This document shows positions 16,680 to 25,297 of a DNA stretch of 64,000 bases, piece after piece (the first letter of the stretch is position 1; each line of letters begins with the position of its first letter). This DNA comes from an uncultured Sphingobacteriaceae bacterium (GTDB lineage: Bacteria > Bacteroidota > Bacteroidia > Sphingobacteriales > Sphingobacteriaceae). The notes beneath the pieces were generated by a model. That model ran no database searches. It saw nothing but the letters and a program-made list of their open reading frames with translations, and had not been told where the DNA came from. The stretch covers positions 65,953-129,952 of the forward strand of contig CAMLLO010000013.1 in the NCBI GenBank assembly GCA_946480915.1. The letters are read 5' to 3'. Made by a program: the position numbers and the translations under genes.

Positions 16680-17486
16680 CTACTTGCGTCTGTCGGGTGC
16701 ATTTTCACTGAAATGAATAACGTTAAACATCTCACGCATACGGCTGCGTAACCGTGGACCGTAAATCTTACCAATATCATCGCCAGTTAAGTTTGTAGTA
16801 ATGTGAATCTTACCAGACATTTCATTTCGATAAGCACGTGAAAGAATATATTCAAGAGTATTCATGCTATTTCCAAAGCGCTTTTTGGTATCTTCTTGAC
16901 CTAAATCATCAAAACACCAACCTATTTGATCGTGTCCTAAATTCTGTTGAGGATATGCAGGGGAAAGATTAAAATAACGAGAAAGGTATTCTTCACCACG
17001 TTCCGAATAATCACTTGCTATCTCAAGACACTCGATTACTTTGTATGGTAATTTGGTATTGATTGAAAATACATCCATCAAAAATGTTTTACCGCATCCG
17101 ATTGGCCCATACATCATGATGCCTTTTGAAAGAGAGAAATCATTTCCATAGTTTTCAAATTCAGGATCATTGGCGAAGTACAGACAAAGAGCATCGAAAG
17201 CTTTTTTATTCCATTCATCGATTTCAAAGCCTGGGAAACGTTGAAAGATATATTCTTGCAATTCTTCGGCTGAGAATTCAGGTCTAACAAGTTCTTTTCG
17301 TAATTTTTCAGCGTAGGCAATTGAAGCAAGTCTTCCAGCTTTTGCAATTTTGGCTTTTCTGATGAGGTCTGATAGTTCATCTTCAGTAAGCTCTACATCA
17401 TCACAATCTATCGAATGGTTTGCGACCGTCAGTTCTTTTGATATCTGCGATAACTGCAAAGTTTGATTTGTCCTTTTTTCCATCAT
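16680..17486 (-). CDS. DnaC-like AAA+ helicase loader
   Basis: A 268-residue AAA+ ATPase. Walker A is MYGPIGCGKTFLMDVF (residues about 139-154), Walker B is WCFDDLGQE, and ITTNLTGDDIGKIYG with RLRSRMREMF provides sensor and arginine finger. This matches DnaC/IstB-type loaders that put the replicative helicase onto the phage origin. The start overlaps the initiator-like gene by 86 bases. The gene pair resembles lambda O-P, initiator followed by loader. Confidence 0.75.
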   Translation of the reverse strand: MMEKRTNQTLQLSQISKELTVANHSIDCDDVELTEDELSDLIRKAKIAKAGRLASIAYAEKLRKELVRPEFSAEELQEYIFQRFPGFEIDEWNKKAFDALCLYFANDPEFENYGNDFSLSKGIMMYGPIGCGKTFLMDVFSINTKLPYKVIECLEIASDYSERGEEYLSRYFNLSPAYPQQNLGHDQIGWCFDDLGQEDTKKRFGNSMNTLEYILSRAYRNEMSGKIHITTNLTGDDIGKIYGPRLRSRMREMFNVIHFSENAPDRRK

Positions 17487-18189
17487 TCAATTTTTTTTGT
17501 TCGTCAATAAATTTTTGTTCCCAATTAGCATCATCCCATTTTCCATCATCAAAGCCGGTGTTCTGATTTCCTAAGAAAGACATGAAGTTGTGTATCCGCT
17601 CTCCGGATAATTCTTTGAATTGTTTGTAAAACTTAAACTGATCTTTAAAGTAATCCAGCCTGTTTTTACTTTTTAAAGCATAGGTGAAATCTGAAATGAT
17701 TTTCAGTTTATCAAAATTTGCAACCTCGTTAAACTTAAAAAAGGTCAGAATATCATATTCAATTTCTAAATCATCACACGCCCACGGTTCTATAGGTGTA
17801 TCAGTAACAGTTACATTAACAGTATCATTAACAGTAACATTATCATTTACATTAACAGTTACAGTTGAAAACGTTGAACCTTCGTTAACGGTCGTTAACG
17901 ATCGTTGTCGTTCGTTCTGTTCTCGTAACGCTTTTTTAGCTTCCGCAGCAGCTTTTCCAGCTCTTGAATACTGTTCTTTTTTGGATTCATACTTGAGTAA
18001 ATCTCGCTTCATTTGCCGTTTTATTGGCTCAAAAACGATATCAATAAGAACATCCTCAATGGTTGGATTCTCATCGTTTACATAACTCAGGATCGTCATA
18101 AATAGCTCGCCGGCTTTATCCTTCGGCAGCTTCTTGACGGTATGAATAAGGTCGGCATATAAAATGAAAGACTTCTTATCTTCAGCCAT
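17401..18189 (-). CDS. Replication initiator-like protein (DUF6291-like N-terminus)
   Basis: A 262-residue protein. The N-terminal 70 residues (SFILYADLIHTVKKLPKDKA) resemble DUF6291, usual in phage replication proteins. A basic KKALREQNERQR segment is followed by a low-complexity stretch (residues about 107-126) with a 4-residue period (TVNV, NDNV, TVND, TVNV), then a helical C-terminal domain. The DNA under the repetitive stretch forms 12-bp iterons. Directly followed by the loader gene, so an origin-binding initiator with internal origin is likely. Confidence 0.6.
   Translation of the reverse strand: MAEDKKSFILYADLIHTVKKLPKDKAGELFMTILSYVNDENPTIEDVLIDIVFEPIKRQMKRDLLKYESKKEQYSRAGKAAAEAKKALREQNERQRSLTTVNEGSTFSTVTVNVNDNVTVNDTVNVTVTDTPIEPWACDDLEIEYDILTFFKFNEVANFDKLKIISDFTYALKSKNRLDYFKDQFKFYKQFKELSGERIHNFMSFLGNQNTGFDDGKWDDANWEQKFIDEQKKLNDGKKDKSNFAVIADIKRTDGRKPFDRL
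17808..17867. repeat. Five 12-bp iterons inside the initiator gene (candidate origin)
   Basis: Five back-to-back 12-mers on the plus strand: CAGTTACATTAA, CAGTATCATTAA, CAGTAACATTAT, CATTTACATTAA, CAGTTACAGTTG. They are followed at 17,881-17,914 by repeats of CGTTAACG and CGTT. Iterons inside an initiator gene are the lambda O arrangement. Confidence 0.6.
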
Positions 18190-18196
18190 TATTAAA

Positions 18197-18222
18197 TATT
18201 ACTAATGTTATTTTTACGTATA
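18197..18222 (-). promoter_or_regulatory. Bipartite motif, copy E
   Basis: Minus strand TATACG-N7-AACATTAGTAATA, 7 bases before the initiator ATG at 18,189. It lies downstream of a good promoter (18,322-18,354), so here the motif is inside the transcribed leader. Confidence 0.65.
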
Positions 18223-18321
18223 TTATGTATCAAAAAAATATACAGATGTAAATGCAGTCTACTCCCAACGAACGCAGAGGAGTGATTAAAAAGGCTATTT
18301 ATCGGGGGTGATTGTGAAGTA

Positions 18322-18354
18322 CAAAAGTACATAACAAGTTCACACTTTTGCAAA
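18322..18354 (-). promoter_or_regulatory. Bacteroidota-type promoter of the replication operon
   Basis: On the minus strand TTTG (18,351-18,354), 21 bases, then TACTTTTG (18,322-18,329): a full match to TTTG-N19-21-TAnnTTTG. The transcript would have a leader of about 125 bases before 18,189. Confidence 0.6.
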
Positions 18355-18360
18355 TTTATT

Positions 18361-18657
18361 TTACAACCGATACACACCATATTTACACTTTTCCGTATCA
18401 ATATCGAGCTTTAGTGTAAAGTAGTTTACACCCAGATCTCTTGCGGCTTCTGCAACACTGTTATACTCCTTGAAAGTTGGTTTGTGAAAGCAGGCAACCG
18501 TATTCCCGGACTTGTAGGATTTATCTGGAAGGTTGTATTTCAAACCCTCCAGAAAACTTAAACGATCTTCTATAATTTGCCTGATGATCGGCCCGGGATG
18601 GTTGTTTATAAGATACTGAACAAGCGCATATTGTTCAATTTCAATGAGAGTGTTCAT
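18361..18657 (-). CDS. Hypothetical phage protein with NUMOD1/HTH-like end
   Basis: A 98-residue protein. The C-terminal half TFKEYNSVAEAARDLGVNYF resembles the short NUMOD1-type HTH that reads S-V-x-E-A-A-R. It could bind DNA. It overlaps the upstream 116-residue gene by 17 bases and precedes the promoter of the replication operon. Confidence 0.5.
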   Translation of the reverse strand: MNTLIEIEQYALVQYLINNHPGPIIRQIIEDRLSFLEGLKYNLPDKSYKSGNTVACFHKPTFKEYNSVAEAARDLGVNYFTLKLDIDTEKCKYGVYRL

Positions 18658-18991
18658 TTGCTGTCATTATCTCATCCACGCCATCCATGAACTCCCGGAC
18701 CTGGTTAATATCCATGCCGACAAAGTGTTTTATTACACGGTGCATTTCCACTGCATATTCATAGCTGAAATACTCCTTATCCTTGTTTTTGACTAAGCCA
18801 GTAAGATGAATCTGAATAGCTGATGCTGATTCTTTAATTCGCTTTGCATGCTGGTTAATGGCCGGGTTCTTCAAGTCTGTATCTATTAATTCGGACTGAA
18901 ATTCGATCTTTATTGCCTCTGATAGGACCTGCATTATTTGAACTGATTGCAGGATATTATATACTCTTTGTTCTGAAAGTTTCTTCTTCAT
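18641..18991 (-). CDS. Hypothetical helical phage protein
   Basis: A 116-residue all-helical protein (MKKKLSEQRVYNILQSVQIM to VDEIMTANEHSH). No family recognised. It starts two bases after the DndC-like gene and likely is cotranscribed with it. Confidence 0.5.
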   Translation of the reverse strand: MKKKLSEQRVYNILQSVQIMQVLSEAIKIEFQSELIDTDLKNPAINQHAKRIKESASAIQIHLTGLVKNKDKEYFSYEYAVEMHRVIKHFVGMDINQVREFMDGVDEIMTANEHSH

Positions 18992-18993
18992 GG

Positions 18994-20196
18994 CTAATCT
19001 CCGAATTGAATTAAAGGCTGGATAGATCCATCGGAATAGACGGTATCCATTGGAGTGTCGGCGGTAGGCTCATCTCCAGTCCATTTGTTTGGCCAAAGGT
19101 TTTCAGACCAACATTTCTTTATAAAATCCTGTTCCTCTTCATTTAGAAGATAAACTTTTGGCATACCATTTAATTCAGCAGCGACATTAATGTCATTCTG
19201 AATAGAAAGGATTTCATTAAAAGCCCATTCTCTAGCTATCATAGTTATTGGCCCCATGCGCTGCTTATTTTTTTCGTTACTTATCTCTTTGCCTGTTTTC
19301 CTTAATCTGTTTTGAGGTTTCCTTAATTCGCGATAAATAGGCCTCAACCGCTTCAATGGAGATAGGTATTCCCACTTTTGTTTTTTAAGAAGGTTGTCAA
19401 GTGCAGTATCTTTATCGGTTAAGGGACATCCCATACAACCGGTTCGAGCGTTTAATTCTTCAGCTTCATCACCACCATAAGCATCGGCTATTAATTCGGT
19501 TGAGAAATCACCATACTCGGGAAGGGGAGCCCAATGTTTCAACCATTCCCAAACATGGCATACACGCCAATGAAGAATTGGAGCTAAGGTATCACATAAT
19601 GCTTTGGGTAAAGTTTCCTGATACCACCCTTGACCACATTCTGAACCATTTTTCGAGCACGATAAAACAATTCTGGCGTCCCGAATAGCGGATTCACCTT
19701 GTCTGACCCCAGTGAGCATCAAAACCTTTTCACCCAAATCACCTACAAGTTTTTCGAGAGCAACTTCCATTGGCTCAATCTTTATTCTGGATGTACACCA
19801 TCTGAAAGTGGCATTGTTAGGAGGTGGAACGCCTCGACCCAAAATGTAGGTCAAGAATCTATTTTCCATTGATGCCATAACTACCTCAACTTCATAACCA
19901 TGATAGTTTAGCTCTTCCATTATTTGCTGAGCTGCATAGAAGAGAGGGGTTAATTCAAGCCTGGTATCAGCATACATTATATAAATCTTCTTTGGAGGTG
20001 TAATCTTTTTGGAGATTATCAACCAGATAATCAATGTTACAAGAGTAGTGCTATCTTTTCCGCCACTCCATGCCATACACCAATAATTATATTTGGGTCC
20101 GTAAGCTTGTAAGGACTGGATAGTTAATTCGATACTTTCATTCATTTGAAGGCGTTTCGAACCTTCAAATAAATTCGTTTGAGTTCCTTTTTTCAT
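18994..20196 (-). CDS. DndC-like PAPS reductase family protein
   Basis: A 400-residue PP-loop protein. MAWSGGKDSTTLVTLI (residues about 42-57) is the ATP-binding loop. FRWCTSRIKIEPME and RTGCMGCPLTDKDTALDNLL supply cysteines arranged as in DndC, the Fe-S sulfurtransferase of DNA phosphorothioation. No dndA, dndD or dndE is present, so it may be a phage-specific relative acting on DNA or RNA. It overlaps the KOW gene by four bases and stands in a cluster with two DNA methyltransferases. Confidence 0.75.
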   Translation of the reverse strand: MKKGTQTNLFEGSKRLQMNESIELTIQSLQAYGPKYNYWCMAWSGGKDSTTLVTLIIWLIISKKITPPKKIYIMYADTRLELTPLFYAAQQIMEELNYHGYEVEVVMASMENRFLTYILGRGVPPPNNATFRWCTSRIKIEPMEVALEKLVGDLGEKVLMLTGVRQGESAIRDARIVLSCSKNGSECGQGWYQETLPKALCDTLAPILHWRVCHVWEWLKHWAPLPEYGDFSTELIADAYGGDEAEELNARTGCMGCPLTDKDTALDNLLKKQKWEYLSPLKRLRPIYRELRKPQNRLRKTGKEISNEKNKQRMGPITMIAREWAFNEILSIQNDINVAAELNGMPKVYLLNEEEQDFIKKCWSENLWPNKWTGDEPTADTPMDTVYSDGSIQPLIQFGD

Positions 20197-20387
20197 TTAC
20201 TTAATTCAATTTCACTTTTTTGGATCATCACTATTTTTTGCGTTCTTTCACGGCTTTTTAGATCTAATTTGATGCGGCAGTACTCAGGAAATACCGATGA
20301 ACAGTTTTTAATAAATTCACCTGTTCTGTTTTTATAATTCCCTGTAATAACTTTCACTTTATCACCGGGATTGAATAGTTCTTTCAC
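20193..20387 (-). CDS. Small KOW-domain protein
   Basis: A 64-residue protein starting ELFNPGDKVKVITGNYKNRTGEF, a KOW motif (GDKVxVxxGxxKNxxGxF) as in NusG/L24-like RNA-binding domains. Its start overlaps the C5-methyltransferase stop, and its end overlaps the DndC-like start. It probably binds RNA or protein as a small adaptor. Confidence 0.6.
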   Translation of the reverse strand: MKELFNPGDKVKVITGNYKNRTGEFIKNCSSVFPEYCRIKLDLKSRERTQKIVMIQKSEIELSK

Positions 20388-22240
20388 GCTGCAACCCTCC
20401 TTAAAACTCTGTTTTTTCCTGCCATCGCTTCAGCCCAACATTTTACCACATGCGGAACAACCGAATTGCCGATGAATTTTTTCTGATCAGTCTGATTCCC
20501 GAATAATTGATAATCTTTTGGAAAACCTTGAATTGGAAGCAGCTCGTCTATCTTTAACATCCTCATCTTAATATCAGCTATGCCATACAAAGCCATAAAC
20601 CGTTTAATCCTGATCATAACTTCAGAATCATCATCATAAATTGGAATATGAACATGTTCGTGAGTAGTGAACTGAATGAGATACAAAGGAGCCTTATGTT
20701 GACTTGCTACGATTACAGGTGAAGGTACTTCTGTTGAAGTAGTATGTCCCCCATGTGAAGGATTTAGAATGAATGATATTGGTTGGCAATTAATTAGCCG
20801 GTGTTTATCGTTTGGAAGAACCGCGCCAGCAGGGCTTTCAATGGACTGAATATTGCCATTTCCTGTAAAGGTTTTATCAAAAAAGCACGTTTGAATTTTA
20901 GAGAATGTATCCCGGGTACCTAATGTGTTAGCGGGACCTTCAACAGAGTGCACATTTTCACCTTTTCCATAATATTTAGTCAAAAAACAAGGATTTAATA
21001 TATATGGATGGTGCCTACTTGCAAGTAATGTTTTTGAGGGTTCTTCAATAGATGTCGCTGAATTATTGAAATTGGTATTAAGAATAAACGGCTTGCACTG
21101 AACTAGCGCTTGTCCATCCGATGTTTTAATAGTTCCAGCCGGACCTGTCACCGGGATAACCTTTCCGGCTGGTTTACCACTATAATATTTTGCAATAAAT
21201 GATGTATTGACTAGCGCTAATCTACCTTGACAAGAAACTGTCGGGCAGGGTTTGTCGATATCGGTGGCTGTTTGCTTAAAACCTCCATTCGCACTCATAC
21301 TGTTATACCTAACCATATATGATTCTTTACCGCCAGCGACGAATTTTATCAATCCTGCATATATCCTTTCCAGCGAAGGATCAACCAATGCTTTCTTTCG
21401 GTTGAAAATACTTGTTCCTTCGTCGCGGAAATCTAAAACATCCTTAACCGCTTTCCATTTCTGTTGAGTGCCAAACATGCCACCAACAACAGGCTTTTTA
21501 GCGTGTGTGCTTTCAGGCCAAACGATAGGCAGTCCAGGCTTTGCAAAACATCCAAATAAGCGGTTACGTGAAGTATAAGCTCCAAAATCGGCACTGTTCA
21601 TTTCCTTCCACTCGTCACGGTACCCCAGACTATTAATATCTTTTCTCCAGCGTAACCAGTCGGATCCTGATCTACGGGAAACGGGTTTACCGTTCTCATC
21701 CAACGGTCCCCAGCTCATGAATTCAACGACATTCTCGATCATGATATAATCCGGATTAAGAATCTGGATATAACTATCACCTACATGATATTCCTTTTTA
21801 ATCGGATCGAAATGCATGTAAAGATTTTCAGCCAATGTTCTGCTATCCGCGTCACGAGCCTGACCACCCTTTGCTTTGCTGAAATTTGTACATTCAAGCG
21901 AGGCCCAAAGGATAACTTTAGCATTTGGGTATAACAGACGGTATTTAATTAAAAGATCAACCAAGGGTGAAAGCTCAAGCGTGCGAATATCCTCTTCGAA
22001 GTGTACAACTTCAGGATGATTCATCCAATGAGATTTGATAGCTTTTGCATCATGGTTAACACATGCTATAACCAGTGCACATTTTTTGCCATTCAATAAT
22101 GCTCTATCGAATCCTGTTGTTGTACCGCCGGCGCCGCAAAAAAGATCAATGATGATGAATTCAATTTCATCCGGATTTTTAACTAATTGAGGACGGAAAC
22201 CACCGCCCTCTGAATACATGAAATGTTGTTTCATAACCAC
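20384..22240 (-). CDS. DNA (cytosine-5) methyltransferase with internal repeats
   Basis: A 618-residue C5 methyltransferase. Motif I is DLFCGAGGTTTGFDRAL; motif IV carries the catalytic Cys117 in SLECTNFSKAKGG, with Glu instead of the usual Pro; motif VI is IENVVEF; motif VIII TSRNRLFG; motif X IGNSVVPHVVKCWAEAM. Between VIII and IX the target-recognition region has about six repeats of the pattern S-I/V-E-x-P-A/S-x-T-L. It would modify host or phage DNA, probably to evade restriction. Overlaps DUF1643 by 10 bases. Confidence 0.85.
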   Translation of the reverse strand: MVMKQHFMYSEGGGFRPQLVKNPDEIEFIIIDLFCGAGGTTTGFDRALLNGKKCALVIACVNHDAKAIKSHWMNHPEVVHFEEDIRTLELSPLVDLLIKYRLLYPNAKVILWASLECTNFSKAKGGQARDADSRTLAENLYMHFDPIKKEYHVGDSYIQILNPDYIMIENVVEFMSWGPLDENGKPVSRRSGSDWLRWRKDINSLGYRDEWKEMNSADFGAYTSRNRLFGCFAKPGLPIVWPESTHAKKPVVGGMFGTQQKWKAVKDVLDFRDEGTSIFNRKKALVDPSLERIYAGLIKFVAGGKESYMVRYNSMSANGGFKQTATDIDKPCPTVSCQGRLALVNTSFIAKYYSGKPAGKVIPVTGPAGTIKTSDGQALVQCKPFILNTNFNNSATSIEEPSKTLLASRHHPYILNPCFLTKYYGKGENVHSVEGPANTLGTRDTFSKIQTCFFDKTFTGNGNIQSIESPAGAVLPNDKHRLINCQPISFILNPSHGGHTTSTEVPSPVIVASQHKAPLYLIQFTTHEHVHIPIYDDDSEVMIRIKRFMALYGIADIKMRMLKIDELLPIQGFPKDYQLFGNQTDQKKFIGNSVVPHVVKCWAEAMAGKNRVLRRVAA

Positions 22241-22725
22241 CTCACCTCCTGTATATCGAATTTTTTGGGAAGAACATCACCTTTCACGTAAAGTGGGTGA
22301 CGGGGATTATTGGAATTAGTTAGCTCGAGGTAATATAGCTCTGAGTTATCGATACCAATAAGAGGTTTAGCTTTTGTTTTTACATTTCCCCAGGCGCAAA
22401 CAGTTAGCTTGCATTGAGCATGCATTTCCAGAATGTGACGATTATTATCCTCTCCTACTGGATTTTCAACATTTAGTAACTCTTTAGGATCCGTGCTGCG
22501 ATAAGCGAATAAATTACCTACCATTATACCACCGTATCCCCAAGTATGAGCAAAGTTGATGCACCTGCGAATTGTTGGATCATCTTGCATTGCATCGGCT
22601 GTAGAAGGATTTAACATGATGAATAAAACAAGAGGTTTTTTTTCATCCCAAATACGCCAAAGTCTATAACGGTAAAGCTTGCAATCGCTTAGTATTGCAC
22701 CGCTTTGAGCGAATAAATCTGCCAT
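22231..22725 (-). CDS. DUF1643 protein
   Basis: A 164-residue protein with the DUF1643 core: YRLWRIWDEKKPLVLFIMLN, then PSTADAMQDDPTIRRCINFA and GYGGIMVGNLFAYRSTDP. Its biochemical role is unknown, but it is frequent in phages and mobile elements near DNA-modification genes, as here. Its start abuts the end of the helicase-methyltransferase gene and is preceded by bipartite motif F. Confidence 0.8.
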   Translation of the reverse strand: MADLFAQSGAILSDCKLYRYRLWRIWDEKKPLVLFIMLNPSTADAMQDDPTIRRCINFAHTWGYGGIMVGNLFAYRSTDPKELLNVENPVGEDNNRHILEMHAQCKLTVCAWGNVKTKAKPLIGIDNSELYYLELTNSNNPRHPLYVKGDVLPKKFDIQEVRWL

Positions 22726-25271
22726 TATGCTGCCTCTCCCTCTTTATTATTAATGTTCGCTTTAGGTATATTTTCGGATAAAAGATCAAATAAAGTAGGG
22801 ATGTTAATCTTGTATTCTATAGATTTCAAGTAGAACAATCCATCATCATAATAATCCGGATTCAGTTCCGAACTTATTGCATTCCGATTCATTTCAAGAG
22901 CTACATACGGTGTAGAGAATAGACCGCCGAAAGGATCATCTACAATATCGCCCTCATTCGTAAATCGGAAGATCAAACGTTTGATGATATCTAATTGAAG
23001 CGGACAAATATGTTTTTCCTTTTTCCGATTGGCCTGATTAGCGTTCAAGGTATTCATCCTGTTGATATCAGTCCAAACCAAATCATTTGAGCTGGTAGGG
23101 GGAATAGTCATAAACAGCTTGCTTAACCGACCTGAAGCATCAAGATCATTACACACCCTTAAATGTTCCTGAAAATTATATATGTTTTCTTTATCGTATT
23201 TCTTCCAGGCATTGAATACATATTTCATATCAGCCTTTGAAAGCTCCTCAAAACTTAAAAACCTGTCTCCAGATGATTTCCAATAAGCATGAGCATCAAG
23301 CTGCCAAAGGCTTAATAAATATTCATCGATCTTTTTAATTACCGGTTGATCAGCATAAGCATTATTCATTTCAGTCGGACGTTTACGGAAAAGAAGGATA
23401 TACTCAGGAAGTCCGACACCCATTTTAGTTGCATCCTTTCTTTGCTCACCCCATGTTAAACGATAGGTTTGATTATTCTCACGAACTACATCCGTAGTTA
23501 CAGTAATCTTACCAACCAGAAAGAAACCATGCTTTTCAAAATGTGCAACTGTTTGCCCTGAAAAGTCTGAAATGGTTGTGAATGAGGTACCGTTTTGATA
23601 AGAATAACGGATCCGGTCCTTCACATGAATTGCAGCAATTCTACCTGGCTTTAATGTCCTTAATAAATTTGGGGTAAGAAAATCCATTTGTTTGAAGAAT
23701 TCTGCATTTCCGTGGTTATGGCCAAAGTCATTGTAATTATCAGAATACTCATAATGATCACCGAAAGGAATTGAGGTAAGAATCATATCTGTACTGTTTT
23801 CCTCCATTTGCTGATGAACAATGGTAGTATCATTGTTGTAAACCGTTGCACCTCCAACTTTAGCATGTCGTGGATTCTTGAAAATCTGTCGTTTCATATC
23901 TGCTTTTATTTTATCGCTATTTAAACCGTATTCACGGACTATATTTATCATTTCTGTTTGAAGCTCGATATGATTGGCCCACTTCTGTTTTAGAGTTTTT
24001 AATACTTCTCTTTCGTTATTAGTAAAGAGAATATAAACATGAACCTCTTTTTCCTGCCTGAAGCGAAAAACTCTGTGAATTGCTTGAATGAAGTCGTTGA
24101 ACTTATAGTCAATTCCTACGAATACCATATTATAACAGGCATGCTGGAAATTACATCCGGATCCGGCTATCACTGGCTTACTGGACAGGATTTTATATTC
24201 TCCTTTTGAAAAACTGATCAGAAGATCTTCTTTTAAAGAATTTTCCTGAGATCCGTAAACTGATTTCAAATCATAGCCTTTAAACTTCTGTTCAATGGCT
24301 GTTCTTTCAGCTTCACGATGATGCCAAAGAATCCAATTCTCATCAGGTTTGGTATTTACGATTTTAAAGGCCTCTTCAATACGAACCTGAACGCTGTCAG
24401 ATTTCTCCCGGGAAACATCAACCAAGCTTTTAGTAGTATCTTTGAACAGAACGATATCACCTTTCTTATTTTGGATTACATCATCAGTATAATTCTTTAC
24501 CTCTATTTCATGCAGATGCATTTTAGGTAAGTTGTAACCAGTATCATCAAAACCTAAGTCAGAAGGCTTGTTTATGAATACAGCCCATGTACTAACCCAC
24601 TTCCAGAATTCTTCTTTCTTATTCGGGTAAAGTGTAAGATGGCCGGCTTTCGTGCTGTCACGCTGGAAGAATCTCGTTAACGCATGTCCACGATCGATAA
24701 CGCCTAAATAATCAGCGTAATTTAATATCTCAATAAAATCATTCGGTGTAGGGGTTGCCGTTGCAACAAACCTGTAATGAACTTTCCTGAAATGCTCTAA
24801 AACATAGTTTGTAGTTTCAGTTTTAAGGTTTCTAAGTATTGAGGCTTCATCAAAAGAAACACCTCCGAACTTGGAAGCATCTATATCCCCTTTCCGGATC
24901 CTCTCGTAATTGGTAAGGTATATTTTGGGCTCATACTTATCAATTGAGTTGCTATCTGTGATATAAAGCGTTTCAATTGCATTACCAAAATACAGTTCAT
25001 TGTCACGCTTGAACTCACCTACTACGCCCAAAGGCATGACTATTAAAAACGGCTTTTTAGTTTTTTTAATCACCTGGTATGCAAGCTCTAATTGCATTGC
25101 GGTTTTTGTTAGACCGAAACTTGCAAAGATGGCCCTCCTGCCTCCTTTTAAACACCATTTTGTTATTTGCTTTGCATGAGGAAGAATATCGCCAATAGGA
25201 TTCTTTATGTTGAATCCATATTCCTCAGCCACAACAATCTTATTCTCCAGAAACTCCTGATAGTTATCCAT
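22725..25271 (-). CDS. Helicase-DNA methyltransferase fusion
   Basis: An 848-residue fusion. The N-terminal half is an SF2 helicase-like module: altered Walker A ASFGLTKTAMQLE (Gly replaced by Thr), SFDEASILRN as DEAD-like box, TATPTPNDF, and RVFRFRQ as motif VI. The C-terminal half is a beta-class N4/N6 methyltransferase: motif IV ILTSIPFGDHYEY comes before motif I DDPFGGLFSTPYVALEMN. Such fusions may couple translocation with DNA methylation, as in phage anti-restriction or modification systems. Its ATG immediately follows bipartite motif G. Confidence 0.8.
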   Translation of the reverse strand: MDNYQEFLENKIVVAEEYGFNIKNPIGDILPHAKQITKWCLKGGRRAIFASFGLTKTAMQLELAYQVIKKTKKPFLIVMPLGVVGEFKRDNELYFGNAIETLYITDSNSIDKYEPKIYLTNYERIRKGDIDASKFGGVSFDEASILRNLKTETTNYVLEHFRKVHYRFVATATPTPNDFIEILNYADYLGVIDRGHALTRFFQRDSTKAGHLTLYPNKKEEFWKWVSTWAVFINKPSDLGFDDTGYNLPKMHLHEIEVKNYTDDVIQNKKGDIVLFKDTTKSLVDVSREKSDSVQVRIEEAFKIVNTKPDENWILWHHREAERTAIEQKFKGYDLKSVYGSQENSLKEDLLISFSKGEYKILSSKPVIAGSGCNFQHACYNMVFVGIDYKFNDFIQAIHRVFRFRQEKEVHVYILFTNNEREVLKTLKQKWANHIELQTEMINIVREYGLNSDKIKADMKRQIFKNPRHAKVGGATVYNNDTTIVHQQMEENSTDMILTSIPFGDHYEYSDNYNDFGHNHGNAEFFKQMDFLTPNLLRTLKPGRIAAIHVKDRIRYSYQNGTSFTTISDFSGQTVAHFEKHGFFLVGKITVTTDVVRENNQTYRLTWGEQRKDATKMGVGLPEYILLFRKRPTEMNNAYADQPVIKKIDEYLLSLWQLDAHAYWKSSGDRFLSFEELSKADMKYVFNAWKKYDKENIYNFQEHLRVCNDLDASGRLSKLFMTIPPTSSNDLVWTDINRMNTLNANQANRKKEKHICPLQLDIIKRLIFRFTNEGDIVDDPFGGLFSTPYVALEMNRNAISSELNPDYYDDGLFYLKSIEYKINIPTLFDLLSENIPKANINNKEGEAA
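22745..22770 (-). promoter_or_regulatory. Bipartite motif, copy F (inside coding end)
   Basis: Minus strand TATACC-N7-AACATTAATAATA, 20 bases before the DUF1643 ATG and inside the last codons of the helicase-methyltransferase gene, where it encodes IPKANINN. Confidence 0.6.
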
Positions 25272-25297
25272 TATTATAAATGTTTGATTTGCGTATA
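25272..25297 (-). promoter_or_regulatory. Bipartite motif, copy G
   Basis: Minus strand TATACG-N7-AACATTTATAATA, directly touching the ATG at 25,271 and filling exactly the space to the SNF2 gene stop at 25,298. Confidence 0.7.

Noticed and set aside
18192..18401. 69-residue frame upstream of the initiator gene
   Set aside because: It overlaps the promoter, leader motif and the end of the upstream gene, and its composition is not protein-like.
18994..20196. Complete Dnd phosphorothioation system
   Set aside because: Only a DndC-like gene is found; dndA, dndB, dndD and dndE are absent.
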